Shown: positions 1 through 5,520 of the stretch, one piece after another
Layout of the letters: the number at the start of each line of letters is the position of its first letter
How positions within the stretch are numbered: the stretch's first letter is position 1
Source of the DNA: Methylovulum sp.
Lineage (GTDB): Bacteria; Pseudomonadota; Gammaproteobacteria; Methylococcales; Methylomonadaceae
Length of the DNA: 5,653 nucleotides
Reading direction: 5' to 3'
Assembly (NCBI GenBank): GCA_028713595.1
Contig: JAQTNZ010000200.1
Span: 1 to 5,653 of the forward strand
Notes under the pieces: generated by a model
Databases searched by the model: none
What the model saw: the letters and a program-made list of their open reading frames with translations, nothing else
What the model was told of the DNA's origin: nothing
Translations under genes and position numbers: made by a program

Positions 1-1028
1 GCCGTGGCACTAATATCCGCGTGTTTGTGGCGTTTCCGGTCATTGAAACCGTGCGGCTGACCCATGCACCGCTTTTGGAGCAACATTATCTGCAAGGGGT
101 TGTTTATCTGTCGCGCACCCCGAACAATATCCTCAAGCATTTGTTTGCGGTCAGGGGCTGGGTATTGGTGGTCGCGTTGAGCGTGCTGGTGCTGGTGATC
201 TTGTTGGTGATGCTGGTGTCGGCCAGTATCGCTAGGCCCATCCGCGATTTGATCCGGCAAACCGAGCGGGTCAAGTTGGGGGTGCAAAAGCAGATGGAGC
301 CGTTAAACAATCCGGTCACTTACGAGATCGCCCAATTGTCGGCCAGTTTTGCCGATATGTCGCAAGCGTTGGTGGAACGTAGCGATTATATCCAACGCTT
401 TGCCACCCATGTCTCGCATGAGTTTAAAACCCCGCTGACCTCGATGCAAGGCGCGTTGGAGCTGTTGCAAGACCATCTTGACACCATGCCGATGGCCGAC
501 CAGCAACGCTTTATCGGCAATTTGCTGGCCGACACCCAGCGCCTAAAACAATTGGTCAACCGCCTGTTGCAACTGGCGCGGGCGGACGCACTGGAACCCA
601 GCCGCCAAGACAGTATCTTGGTGAAAGTGATCGCCGCCGTGCAAAACCGTTTTTACGAGCGCGGCTTGGCGGTACGGGCGGACAAGTTGCCCGACACGCC
701 GCTGGCTATCGCCCCCGATGCCTTGGAAATGGTGCTGTCCAATTTGCTGGAGAATAGCTTGCAGCACGGGGCCGACCGGCTGCACATCACCGCCGCTTAT
801 CAGGGCAAGCACCTGCGGGTGAGTTTACAGGACAACGGCAGCGGCATTTCCGCCGCCAACCGCAATAAAATCTTCACCCCGTTTTTCACCACCCGCCGCA
901 CCGCCGGTGGCACGGGCTTAGGGCTGCAAATCAGCCAATCGTTGTTGAAAGGTTATGGCGGGGAAATTGCTTTAGGTGACTGTGAAACGGGCGCTTTGTT
1001 TGTGCTGGTGTTGCCGTTGGCGGGATGA
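1..1028 (+). CDS. Sensor histidine kinase, 5' end cut by window edge
   Basis: Membrane sensor kinase of a two-component system: it would autophosphorylate a histidine with ATP and pass the phosphate to a response regulator. The frame is open to the left edge (first full codon at base 3, reading RGTNIRVFVAFPV), so the GTG at 21 is an internal Val, not a start. Numbering from that codon, there is the end of a periplasmic sensor region (about 1-45), one hydrophobic membrane segment (about 47-69), a HAMP-like linker (about 70-122, beginning ARPIRDLI), a HisKA domain with the H-box VSHEFKTP and phospho-acceptor His133, and a HATPase_c domain with N-box NLLENSLQHG (241-250), G1 DNGSGI (271-276), F-box IFTPFF (284-289) and G2 GGTGLGL (296-302). 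All catalytic boxes are intact. A cognate regulator gene is probably upstream, outside the window; none lies downstream. The ligand is unknown. The kinase call is certain, the subfamily is not. Confidence 0.95.
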   Translation, partial: RGTNIRVFVAFPVIETVRLTHAPLLEQHYLQGVVYLSRTPNNILKHLFAVRGWVLVVALSVLVLVILLVMLVSASIARPIRDLIRQTERVKLGVQKQMEPLNNPVTYEIAQLSASFADMSQALVERSDYIQRFATHVSHEFKTPLTSMQGALELLQDHLDTMPMADQQRFIGNLLADTQRLKQLVNRLLQLARADALEPSRQDSILVKVIAAVQNRFYERGLAVRADKLPDTPLAIAPDALEMVLSNLLENSLQHGADRLHITAAYQGKHLRVSLQDNGSGISAANRNKIFTPFFTTRRTAGGTGLGLQISQSLLKGYGGEIALGDCETGALFVLVLPLAG

Positions 1029-1076
1029 ACGGGGAGAGTCCTTGCGCAGTTATTATGCCCCGTCCGCTGGGTTTTT
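1029..1076 (+). terminator. Weak possible terminator after the kinase gene
   Basis: ACGGGG directly after the kinase stop (1029-1034) pairs perfectly with CCCCGT (1058-1063). The loop is long (23 nt), and the T-run at 1072-1076 sits eight bases beyond the stem. The long loop and offset T-run make this a poor intrinsic terminator; it is listed because the next gene seems to have its own promoter. Confidence 0.22.
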
Positions 1077-1077
1077 A

Positions 1078-1106
1078 TTGCCCTATCGGATTTAAAAAAA
1101 TATCAT
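1078..1106 (+). promoter_or_regulatory. Candidate sigma-70 promoter for the antitoxin gene
   Basis: TTGCCC (1078-1083, four of six matches to TTGACA) lies 17 bases before TATCAT (1101-1106, five of six matches to TATAAT). The spacer is A/T-rich with a run of seven A. A start near 1113 would give a leader of about 100 nt before the ATG at 1211, and that leader contains the palindrome at 1141-1155. Predicted from sequence only. Confidence 0.42.
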
Positions 1107-1140
1107 AGACGGCAGTTTTAGGCATCCCCAACCTCATAGC

Positions 1141-1155
1141 GGGTCTGGCAGACCC
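1141..1155. promoter_or_regulatory. 15-base palindrome in the antitoxin leader
   Basis: GGGTCT and AGACCC form a perfect 6-bp inverted repeat around GGC. No T-run follows, so it is not a standard terminator. Its place between the candidate promoter and a toxin-antitoxin-type gene would suit an operator bound by the antitoxin, since many type II antitoxins repress their own promoters at palindromes, or a small leader hairpin. That role is inferred. Confidence 0.35.
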
Positions 1156-1210
1156 TTATAAGCGCACGGTCAGGCAAAGCCAGCGGCATAAAAACCATCA
1201 GGAGAGCATC

Positions 1211-1447
1211 ATGGGTAATCGGGCAGAATTAGAAAATTCATTGGTGGATGAAATCCATTATTTGCCAATTGAGGCTATAGAAACGCTGTTAAAGTTAGCC
1301 CGGCTGATAAAAGACAATCCTTCAAAGCCACCTGAACTTACGGGTCAAGCCGATAATTTTGTCGAATTTATCAGAAACTCCCCGCTCATGGATGTGGATA
1401 TTGACTTGACCAGAGATCCGTCTTTATGTCGGGATAGGGTGCTATGA
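1211..1447 (+). CDS. Small VapB-like type II antitoxin, apparently without its toxin
   Basis: A 78-residue acidic protein. The N-terminal half (about 5-37) is a predicted amphipathic helical region (ELENSLVDEIHYLP, then IEAIETLLKLARLI). The C-terminal half contains FVEFIRNSPLMD...DLTRDPSLCRDRVL. This pattern, an F..F.R.SPL segment followed by a D-L-x-R-D-x-S-L-C-R tail, is what I recall from small antitoxins encoded just before PIN-domain (VapC) toxins, where the tail wraps and inhibits the toxin. The start is supported by a good ribosome site, GGAG at 1201-1204, six bases before the ATG. The stop TGA overlaps an ATG at 1444 (ATGA), the usual translational coupling to a toxin, but the next frame is broken (see 1444-1512). 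Family assignment is from pattern memory; a real gene is likely, the VapB subfamily less certain. Confidence 0.72.
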   Translation: MGNRAELENSLVDEIHYLPIEAIETLLKLARLIKDNPSKPPELTGQADNFVEFIRNSPLMDVDIDLTRDPSLCRDRVL

Positions 1448-1512
1448 ATTATTTCTTCTTTCCCACGCCGGAGCATACCCTCTCTGGGGCAGCGTCACTG
1501 CCATTAAGTTAA
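1444..1512 (+). pseudogene. Possible 5' stub of a lost VapC-type toxin gene
   Basis: An ATG overlapping the antitoxin stop opens a frame of only 22 codons, starting MNYFFFPTPEH and ending at TAA 1510-1512. PIN toxins next to such antitoxins commonly begin MxYLLDTN or similar. Only the first three or four codons here fit that pattern, and the DTN motif with the first catalytic Asp is absent. The stop lies inside the left terminal repeat of the element starting near 1495. I read this as the leftover start of a toxin gene whose body was deleted or replaced. It could instead be a chance overlap with no toxin history. Confidence 0.3.
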
Positions 1513-1701
1513 GGATTTGTGCCTGTAATTTCAAAAAGATAGGCTTAGCCGTTCGCCCTGAGCCTGTCGAAGGGTGGGCGGTTAAGCCGTTCATGGTTCG
1601 ACAAGCTCACCACGAACGGCTTAACTTATCACGACCTTAAGTTGATGGCATTTACTATGTTACTGAAATAAATTAATAATTCCTTAACTTAATTGCAGCG
1701 A
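1495..1701. mobile_element. MITE-like element of about 207 bp with 21-bp inverted ends
   Basis: Bases 1495-1515 and the reverse complement of 1681-1701 match at 19 of 21 positions; the shared inner core is ATTAAGTTAAGGA. The interior encodes nothing and includes palindromic repeat copy A plus an A/T-rich right part. A second inverted match to the left end lies inside (1638-1651 against 1499-1512, 12 of 14), so the right boundary could be misjudged. No target-site duplication is visible at either flank. It lies between the antitoxin stop and parE, ending about 73 bases before the parE start. The small size, lack of coding capacity and inverted ends resemble a non-autonomous element; mobility is inferred, and the terminal pairing may equally be one large RNA or cruciform stem. 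Confidence 0.48.
1542..1628. repeat. Palindromic dispersed repeat, copy A (REP-like)
   Basis: Three related arms lie in tandem: GGCTTAGCCGTTCG (1542-1555), CGGTTAAGCCGTTC (1579-1592) and GAACGGCTTAACTTA (1614-1628). The middle arm pairs with the right arm in a perfect 11-bp stem (1582-1592 with 1614-1624), extended past one mismatch by TGGT/ACCA (1594-1597 with 1609-1612) around an 11-nt loop. The middle arm can also pair, less perfectly, with the left arm, so the two hairpins compete. Loops carry GAGCCTGTCGAAG and the related TTCGACAAGCTC. The same architecture recurs at 5521-5653. Such repeats are common between genes of proteobacteria; some REP families are moved by RAYT transposases, but no such gene is present here. 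Confidence 0.82.
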
Positions 1702-1774
1702 CCCCAACACCCGCAGCACTCCCCTCTCCCTGCTTTACCTAACATTTTAAATTTACCTTGAGTAACCAGACATA

Positions 1775-3664
1775 ATGAGTAATGAATATAACGCCGCCGC
1801 GATAGAAGTCCTAAGTGGCCTGGAGCCGGTGCGCAAACGCCCCGGCATGTATACCGACACCACCCGCCCTAACCATTTGGTGCAGGAAGTGGTCGATAAT
1901 AGCGTTGATGAGGCGATGGCCGGCCATGCCAACAGCATTGAGGTGGTGTTGCTGAAAGATGGCGGCGTATCGGTGGCCGACAATGGCCGGGGGATGCCGG
2001 TGGACGTGCATCCTGAGCAAGGGCTGCCGGGGGTGGAGGTGATTTTGACCCAACTCCATGCCGGGGGTAAGTTCTCCAATAAAAACTACCAGTTTTCCGG
2101 CGGTTTGCACGGGGTCGGGGTGTCGGTGGTCAATGCTTTGTCGGCCAAGCTGGAAGTGGAAGTCAAGCGCAATGGCAAGGTCTACCGGATGAGTTTTGCC
2201 AATGGCGACAAACAAAGCGATTTGGCGGAAGTCGGCACGGTGGGCAAGAACAACACCGGCACCACCGTCAAATTTTGGCCGAACGAAAAATATTTCGACT
2301 CCAACAAGGTGTCGGTGTCGCGGCTAAAGCACAATTTACGCGCCAAGGCGGTGCTCTCCCCTGGCCTGAAAGTGATCCTGAAAATTGAGCAAACTGAGGA
2401 ACATTTTGAATGGTACTATCAAGACGGGCTTAAGGATTATTTGCTTGACCGCATCGGTCAGGTGGAGTTTTTCCCCGAAGCACCGTTTATGGGCAATAGC
2501 GCCGCCAATCATGAGGCGGTGGAATGGGGCGTGGTCTGGGCGGTGGAAAACAGCTCGGAAGTGCTGGCGGAAAGTTATGTCAACTTGGTGCCGACCGCGC
2601 AAGGCGGTACGCACGTCAATGGCTTACGCGCCGGTTTGACCGAAGCCATGCGCGAGTTTTGCGATTTGCGCAATATTTTGCCGCGCGGGGTCAAGCTTGC
2701 CCCCGAAGATGTCTGGGAAAACTGCCATTTTGTCTTGTCGGTGAAGTTGGAAGACCCGCAGTTTTCGGGGCAAACCAAAGAGCGTTTAAGCTCGCGCGAA
2801 TGTGTCGCGTTTGTGTCGGGGGTGGCTAAGGATAGTTTCAGCTTGTGGCTGAACCAGCATCCGGCGGAAGGCGAAAAAATCGCCGAGGTGATTATCACCA
2901 GTGCGCAAAAGCGCTTACGCTCGAATAAAAAGATCATCCGCAAAAAAATCACTTCAGGCCCTGCGTTGCCGGGCAAATTGGCCGATTGTTCCGCCCAAGA
3001 CATAGGCCGCACCGAGTTGTTCTTGGTCGAAGGGGATTCGGCGGGCGGTTCCGCCAAACAGGCGCGGGAGCGGGATTTTCAGGCGATTATGCCCTTGCGT
3101 GGCAAGATTTTGAACACCTGGGAAGTGGAGTCCAGCCAAGTGATGGCTTCGCAAGAGGTGCACGATATTGCGGTCGCCTTGGGCATAGAGCCAGGCTCTG
3201 ATGATTTGCAAAACTTGCGCTATGGCAAGGTCTGCATCCTCGCCGATGCCGATTCCGACGGCAACCACATCGCCACGCTGATTTGCGCCTTGTTTTACCA
3301 ACATTTCTTGCCGCTGGACAAAGCCGGACATGTGTTCGTGGCTATGCCGCCGTTGTATCGGATTGATGTCGGCAAACGGGTATTTTACGCGCTGGATGAG
3401 TCGGAACGTTTGGGGGTGTTGGACAGGATTAAGGCCGAACGGCTAAAAGGCACTATCAATGTCCAGCGCTTTAAAGGTCTAGGTGAGATGAACCCTTCGC
3501 AACTGAGGGAAACCACCATGAACCCCGACACCCGCCGCTTGGTGCAGTTGACCGTTGCCGAAAATGACGAAACCAGCGGGCAATTGGATTTGTTGTTGGC
3601 GAAAAAACGCTCGCAGGATAGGAAAGCGTGGCTGGAAACCAAGGGTAACTTGGCGGATTTGTGA
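1775..3664 (+). CDS. parE: DNA topoisomerase IV subunit B (ParE)
   Basis: ATPase subunit of topoisomerase IV, which with ParC (A2B2) unlinks replicated chromosomes and relaxes DNA in the cytoplasm. At 629 residues it is almost the length of E. coli ParE (630, as I recall) and shares long stretches with it. It lacks the large C-terminal insertion of gammaproteobacterial GyrB, which argues against gyrB. The GHKL ATPase has the general-base Glu38 and Asn42 in QEVVDNSVDEA, Asp69 in DNGRGMP, Lys99 in HAGGKF and the lid GGLHGVGVSVVNA (109-121). The transducer has Lys335 in SGQTKERLSS. The TOPRIM domain has EGDSAGGSA (Glu419) and the metal-binding DADSD (Asp491, 493, 495); PLRGKILN and QRFKGLGEMNP follow. 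All are intact. The ATG at 1775 gives the expected N-terminus (MSNEYNAAAIEVLSGLEPVRKRPGMY is cut short here as MSNEYNAAAIEVL). The ribosome site is weak (TTGAG at 1758-1762, 12 bases away). parC is not adjacent. It is followed by a strong terminator. Confidence 0.98.
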   Translation: MSNEYNAAAIEVLSGLEPVRKRPGMYTDTTRPNHLVQEVVDNSVDEAMAGHANSIEVVLLKDGGVSVADNGRGMPVDVHPEQGLPGVEVILTQLHAGGKFSNKNYQFSGGLHGVGVSVVNALSAKLEVEVKRNGKVYRMSFANGDKQSDLAEVGTVGKNNTGTTVKFWPNEKYFDSNKVSVSRLKHNLRAKAVLSPGLKVILKIEQTEEHFEWYYQDGLKDYLLDRIGQVEFFPEAPFMGNSAANHEAVEWGVVWAVENSSEVLAESYVNLVPTAQGGTHVNGLRAGLTEAMREFCDLRNILPRGVKLAPEDVWENCHFVLSVKLEDPQFSGQTKERLSSRECVAFVSGVAKDSFSLWLNQHPAEGEKIAEVIITSAQKRLRSNKKIIRKKITSGPALPGKLADCSAQDIGRTELFLVEGDSAGGSAKQARERDFQAIMPLRGKILNTWEVESSQVMASQEVHDIAVALGIEPGSDDLQNLRYGKVCILADADSDGNHIATLICALFYQHFLPLDKAGHVFVAMPPLYRIDVGKRVFYALDESERLGVLDRIKAERLKGTINVQRFKGLGEMNPSQLRETTMNPDTRRLVQLTVAENDETSGQLDLLLAKKRSQDRKAWLETKGNLADL

Positions 3665-3692
3665 GGGTTTAGGGTTTAGCTGGAAAAACACC

Positions 3693-3730
3693 AAAGCCGA
3701 TAGGAAGGTCTTCCTATCGGCTTTTGTTGT
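3693..3730. terminator. Strong intrinsic terminator, probably bidirectional
   Basis: AAAGCCGATAGGAAG (3693-3707) is the exact reverse complement of 3710-3724, with only GT between; in RNA the top few pairs would open to form the loop. TTTTGTTGTT follows on the plus strand. On the minus strand the stem is followed by TTTGGTGTTTTT, so it could also stop transcripts of the convergent gene at 3792-5084. It begins about 29 bases after the parE stop. Confidence 0.9.
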
Positions 3731-3734
3731 TAGG

Positions 3735-3780
3735 TGGTTGGTAAAGCAGAGACGTTACTTACTTTCGTCTCTACCAGCCA
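3735..3780. other. Second hairpin between the convergent genes
   Basis: TGGTTGGT (3735-3742) pairs with ACCAGCCA (3773-3780), allowing one G-U pair. After a 5-nt bulge, AGAGACG (3748-3754) pairs perfectly with CGTCTCT (3766-3772) around an 11-nt loop. There is no T-run on either side. It sits just after the stop of the minus-strand gene and before the main terminator, so it may protect that transcript's 3' end or assist termination. The role is inferred. Confidence 0.5.
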
Positions 3781-3791
3781 CTGGGCTGCGT

Positions 3792-5084
3792 TTAAAAATC
3801 GTAGCTTATGCCAATGTCATAACCTTCAAAATTGTTGGGGTTTTCGATACTGAACACATATTTGCCGCTTAACGACAAACTGTCCACCAGGCCATAAGTG
3901 ACGGAATCCAACCAGCCCACTTTTTTGACCGAGGCCAACTCAATGCCCACTTCGTTGTATTGGCGGACAAACACTTTGGAGCCGGTGAATTCGGTGTCGG
4001 TGAAGATGCCTTTGACCTTTACGTCATGCCCGAACAGGGACACCACTTTGCTGGGGAAGATACCGTTTTTAAACACATAGTTGTTGATGTTCGGGTCGGA
4101 GCTGACCGTGCCCTTGATACTCAGCGGCAAGGTCTTGTAAAAACCGAACATGTTGACAAAGCCCATGTCCAGCCCCTTGAGCTTGAATTGGTAGTTGCTC
4201 GACAGCGAGGTGGAAAAGATTTGCCCCAAGGTGGCAAGGTCTTGGGAGCCGAGAGCCCCATAACTGACAGCCGGGAGAAGATAACAATAGTTGGCAAGAG
4301 GGTGCATATAGCCAACGCCCAAACTGCCTTGGTAAGAAGCCGCTTGCCCGACGGTGATATAGTTAAACTGGCCGTTGAGCAGGAATTTTTTGCGCGGGTC
4401 ATTCGAGTCAATTTCAAAGGCCTTGCTGACAGGTACGCTCACGATAGAAATATCAAGCTTGCCGCCTTGGGTGTAAGTGCCGCCACCCACGCCGACCATC
4501 ATGGGGTTGGCGGAAGAGACGTGGGACGCTTTGCTGCTTGAACTGTTAGAGGTGGTGGTGCTAGGGGTGATATTGCTGGCGGTATTAAAATTGCCGCTGA
4601 CTATCTGGCCTTGCAAGCTGGTGGGGTTGCCGGCCACTTGTGAGTTGGGGGTGTTGGCGACCTGGTACTCGACAATTTTGGTATAAGTGTGGTTGGTGTC
4701 GTTACGCAGGTAAGTCTCCATCAGCTTGGTGCTGCTGCTACGCGTTGCGCCTTCAAATTTCAAACCCTGCACACCAATGGATGGGATATCCAAAACCAGC
4801 TGTTTGCTGTCCGGGGCAAACGTCACATTAATGGGCACACCTTCATAAAGGGTTTTGGCCGTCACGCCCCAAGTGCTGTTATAACCATAAGGTTGAAAGG
4901 TCGATTGAAAACCTTTTTCTTTAATCTGGTTAAAAAACCCATTGGCGGTGTCAAGCTCGTAGGTTTTGGATGGGGGTGTAAAACCATTGGCCGGATTGGT
5001 GACGGTAAGGGTCGCCTCAAACGAACTGGCAAAAGCCCCCAAAGGCAACAGCGACAAAACTAGCGTTGCGGTTATTTTTTTCAT
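3792..5084 (-). CDS. Secreted, probable outer-membrane beta-barrel protein of unknown family
   Basis: A 430-residue protein I do not recognise as a named family. Residues 1-19 form a classic signal peptide (MKK, hydrophobic stretch, cleavage after AFA). Residues 20-160 look like a beta-rich exported domain (EATLTVTNP, INVTFAPDSKQLVLDI). A low-complexity Ser/Thr/Asn linker covers about 164-191 (TPSTTTSNSSSSKAS). Residues 195-430 show alternating hydrophobic strands and Gly/aromatic turns (GSLGVGYMHPL, LSLSGKYVFSIENP) and end GYDIGISYDF. A terminal Phe with alternating aromatics is the usual BamA-recognised signal of outer-membrane barrels. There is a single Cys, at 267. The start is supported by AAAGGG eight bases upstream. 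It converges on parE, shares its terminator region and appears monocistronic. Secretion is well supported, outer-membrane insertion probable, function unknown; a surface porin-like or adhesin-like role would be speculation. Confidence 0.9.
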   Translation of the reverse strand: MKKITATLVLSLLPLGAFASSFEATLTVTNPANGFTPPSKTYELDTANGFFNQIKEKGFQSTFQPYGYNSTWGVTAKTLYEGVPINVTFAPDSKQLVLDIPSIGVQGLKFEGATRSSSTKLMETYLRNDTNHTYTKIVEYQVANTPNSQVAGNPTSLQGQIVSGNFNTASNITPSTTTSNSSSSKASHVSSANPMMVGVGGGTYTQGGKLDISIVSVPVSKAFEIDSNDPRKKFLLNGQFNYITVGQAASYQGSLGVGYMHPLANYCYLLPAVSYGALGSQDLATLGQIFSTSLSSNYQFKLKGLDMGFVNMFGFYKTLPLSIKGTVSSDPNINNYVFKNGIFPSKVVSLFGHDVKVKGIFTDTEFTGSKVFVRQYNEVGIELASVKKVGWLDSVTYGLVDSLSLSGKYVFSIENPNNFEGYDIGISYDF

Positions 5085-5215
5085 AGCTATAGCCCTTTAT
5101 TTTAAGAATGAATAAACGGTTTGCGATCCGAATGCGGTCTAAATGGCTTTAAATTCCCCGCTGGGGGATAAACCCATTTTTTATTTTGTTGTTAACCGCT
5201 TCACGCTTTGGCTTA

Positions 5216-5244
5216 ACGATAATGGATATAAGTCAATTGTGCAA
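5216..5244 (-). promoter_or_regulatory. Weak promoter candidate for the outer-membrane protein gene
   Basis: On the minus strand TTGCAC (5244-5239) lies 17 bases before TATCGT (5221-5216), matching the sigma-70 boxes at three and four of six positions. A nearby TTGACT (5236-5231) is a better -35 box but has no good -10 box at the right distance. The implied leader of about 125 nt contains the CCCC/GGGG hairpin. Low confidence. Confidence 0.22.
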
Positions 5245-5297
5245 GCAATAAGGACAAAAAACATTAGACAAAAAAACACCTAAACTACCGGCCCCAA

Positions 5298-5329
5298 CTA
5301 AAAAGCGTCTGATTCTTAATTCTTTTTAG
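5298..5329. repeat. 8-bp A/T-rich inverted repeat
   Basis: CTAAAAAG (5298-5305) and CTTTTTAG (5322-5329) are perfect reverse complements around a 16-nt spacer. The stem is A/T-rich and has no T-run after it, so a terminator role is unlikely; a regulator site or chance is possible. Confidence 0.35.
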
Positions 5330-5368
5330 ATACCACCCCCGCCCCACAAACAATCACCAAAAACACTA

Positions 5369-5392
5369 AAAACCAAATAAAACCAAATAAAA
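5369..5392. repeat. Short tandem repeat, 10-bp unit, about 2.4 copies
   Basis: The unit AACCAAATAA occurs twice back to back at 5371-5380 and 5381-5390 without mismatch; the period continues for two bases on each side. It lies in a tract made almost entirely of A and C on the plus strand. Confidence 0.6.
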
Positions 5393-5433
5393 ACAACTAG
5401 ATATAAATTTTTCCGCAAAAATGGCCTAAAGGC

Positions 5434-5517
5434 TCAACCCCTTGCTAACGCCTGTTCTAAGGCATCATACAGATACGGATATTGGAATATATACTTCAAG
5501 CGGTCAGGTTTTCGGTT
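5434..5517 (-). pseudogene. Possible C-terminal gene remnant next to repeat copy B
   Basis: The minus strand has 27 sense codons before a TGA at 5436-5434; the last 20 residues read KYIFQYPYLYDALEQALARG. The composition (aromatic, then an amphipathic helix-like tail) is protein-like. No ATG or ribosome site precedes it, and the frame is closed on its 5' side by a TAA at 5520-5518, immediately next to the repeat boundary at 5521. This would fit a gene whose upstream part was cut off by the repeat. A short open run can also arise by chance, and I do not recognise the sequence. Confidence 0.2.
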
Positions 5518-5520
5518 TTA

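Larger units (their letters stand above)
5085..5520. other. Non-coding region upstream of the outer-membrane protein gene
   Basis: Over 400 bases with no convincing complete gene. Next to the start codon at 5084 is the ribosome site (AAAGGG on the minus strand, within 5093-5098). TCCCC (5155-5159) and GGGGA (5164-5168) make a small hairpin in the likely leader. Further right are a weak promoter candidate (5216-5244), an A/T inverted repeat (5298-5329), an A/C-rich tract (about 5334-5399) with a short tandem repeat, and a protein-like fragment on the minus strand (5434-5517) that abuts repeat copy B. Confidence 0.6.

Noticed and set aside
21..1028. GTG at 21 as the true start of the histidine kinase
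   Set aside because: The frame continues upstream to the window edge with a family-like sequence (RGTNIR), there is no ribosome site before 21, and the protein would start in the middle of its sensor domain.
1625..1774. A promoter for parE
   Set aside because: No pair of boxes with acceptable spacing stood out; TTGATG at 1642-1647 has only a poor -10 region near 1665.
1811..2215. Long open frames on the minus strand opposite parE (also 2575-3057 and 2954-3331)
   Set aside because: They lie wholly within a confidently coding gene, have no ribosome sites or recognisable domains, and their composition (rich in His, Arg, Gln) is typical of antisense reading of coding DNA.
1775..3664. gyrB instead of parE
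   Set aside because: The length is about 630 residues without the large insertion of gammaproteobacterial GyrB, and segments such as GMYTDTTRPNHL and GGKFSNKNYQFSGGLHG match ParE.
3664..3677. Telomere-like AGGGTTT repeated twice after the parE stop
   Set aside because: Two copies of a 7-mer are easily chance in bacterial intergenic DNA, and nothing else supports a function.
3960..4541. 193-residue plus-strand frame opposite the outer-membrane protein gene
   Set aside because: The minus-strand frame has a signal peptide, a ribosome site and a barrel-type C-terminus; the opposing frame has none of these and reads as a shadow.
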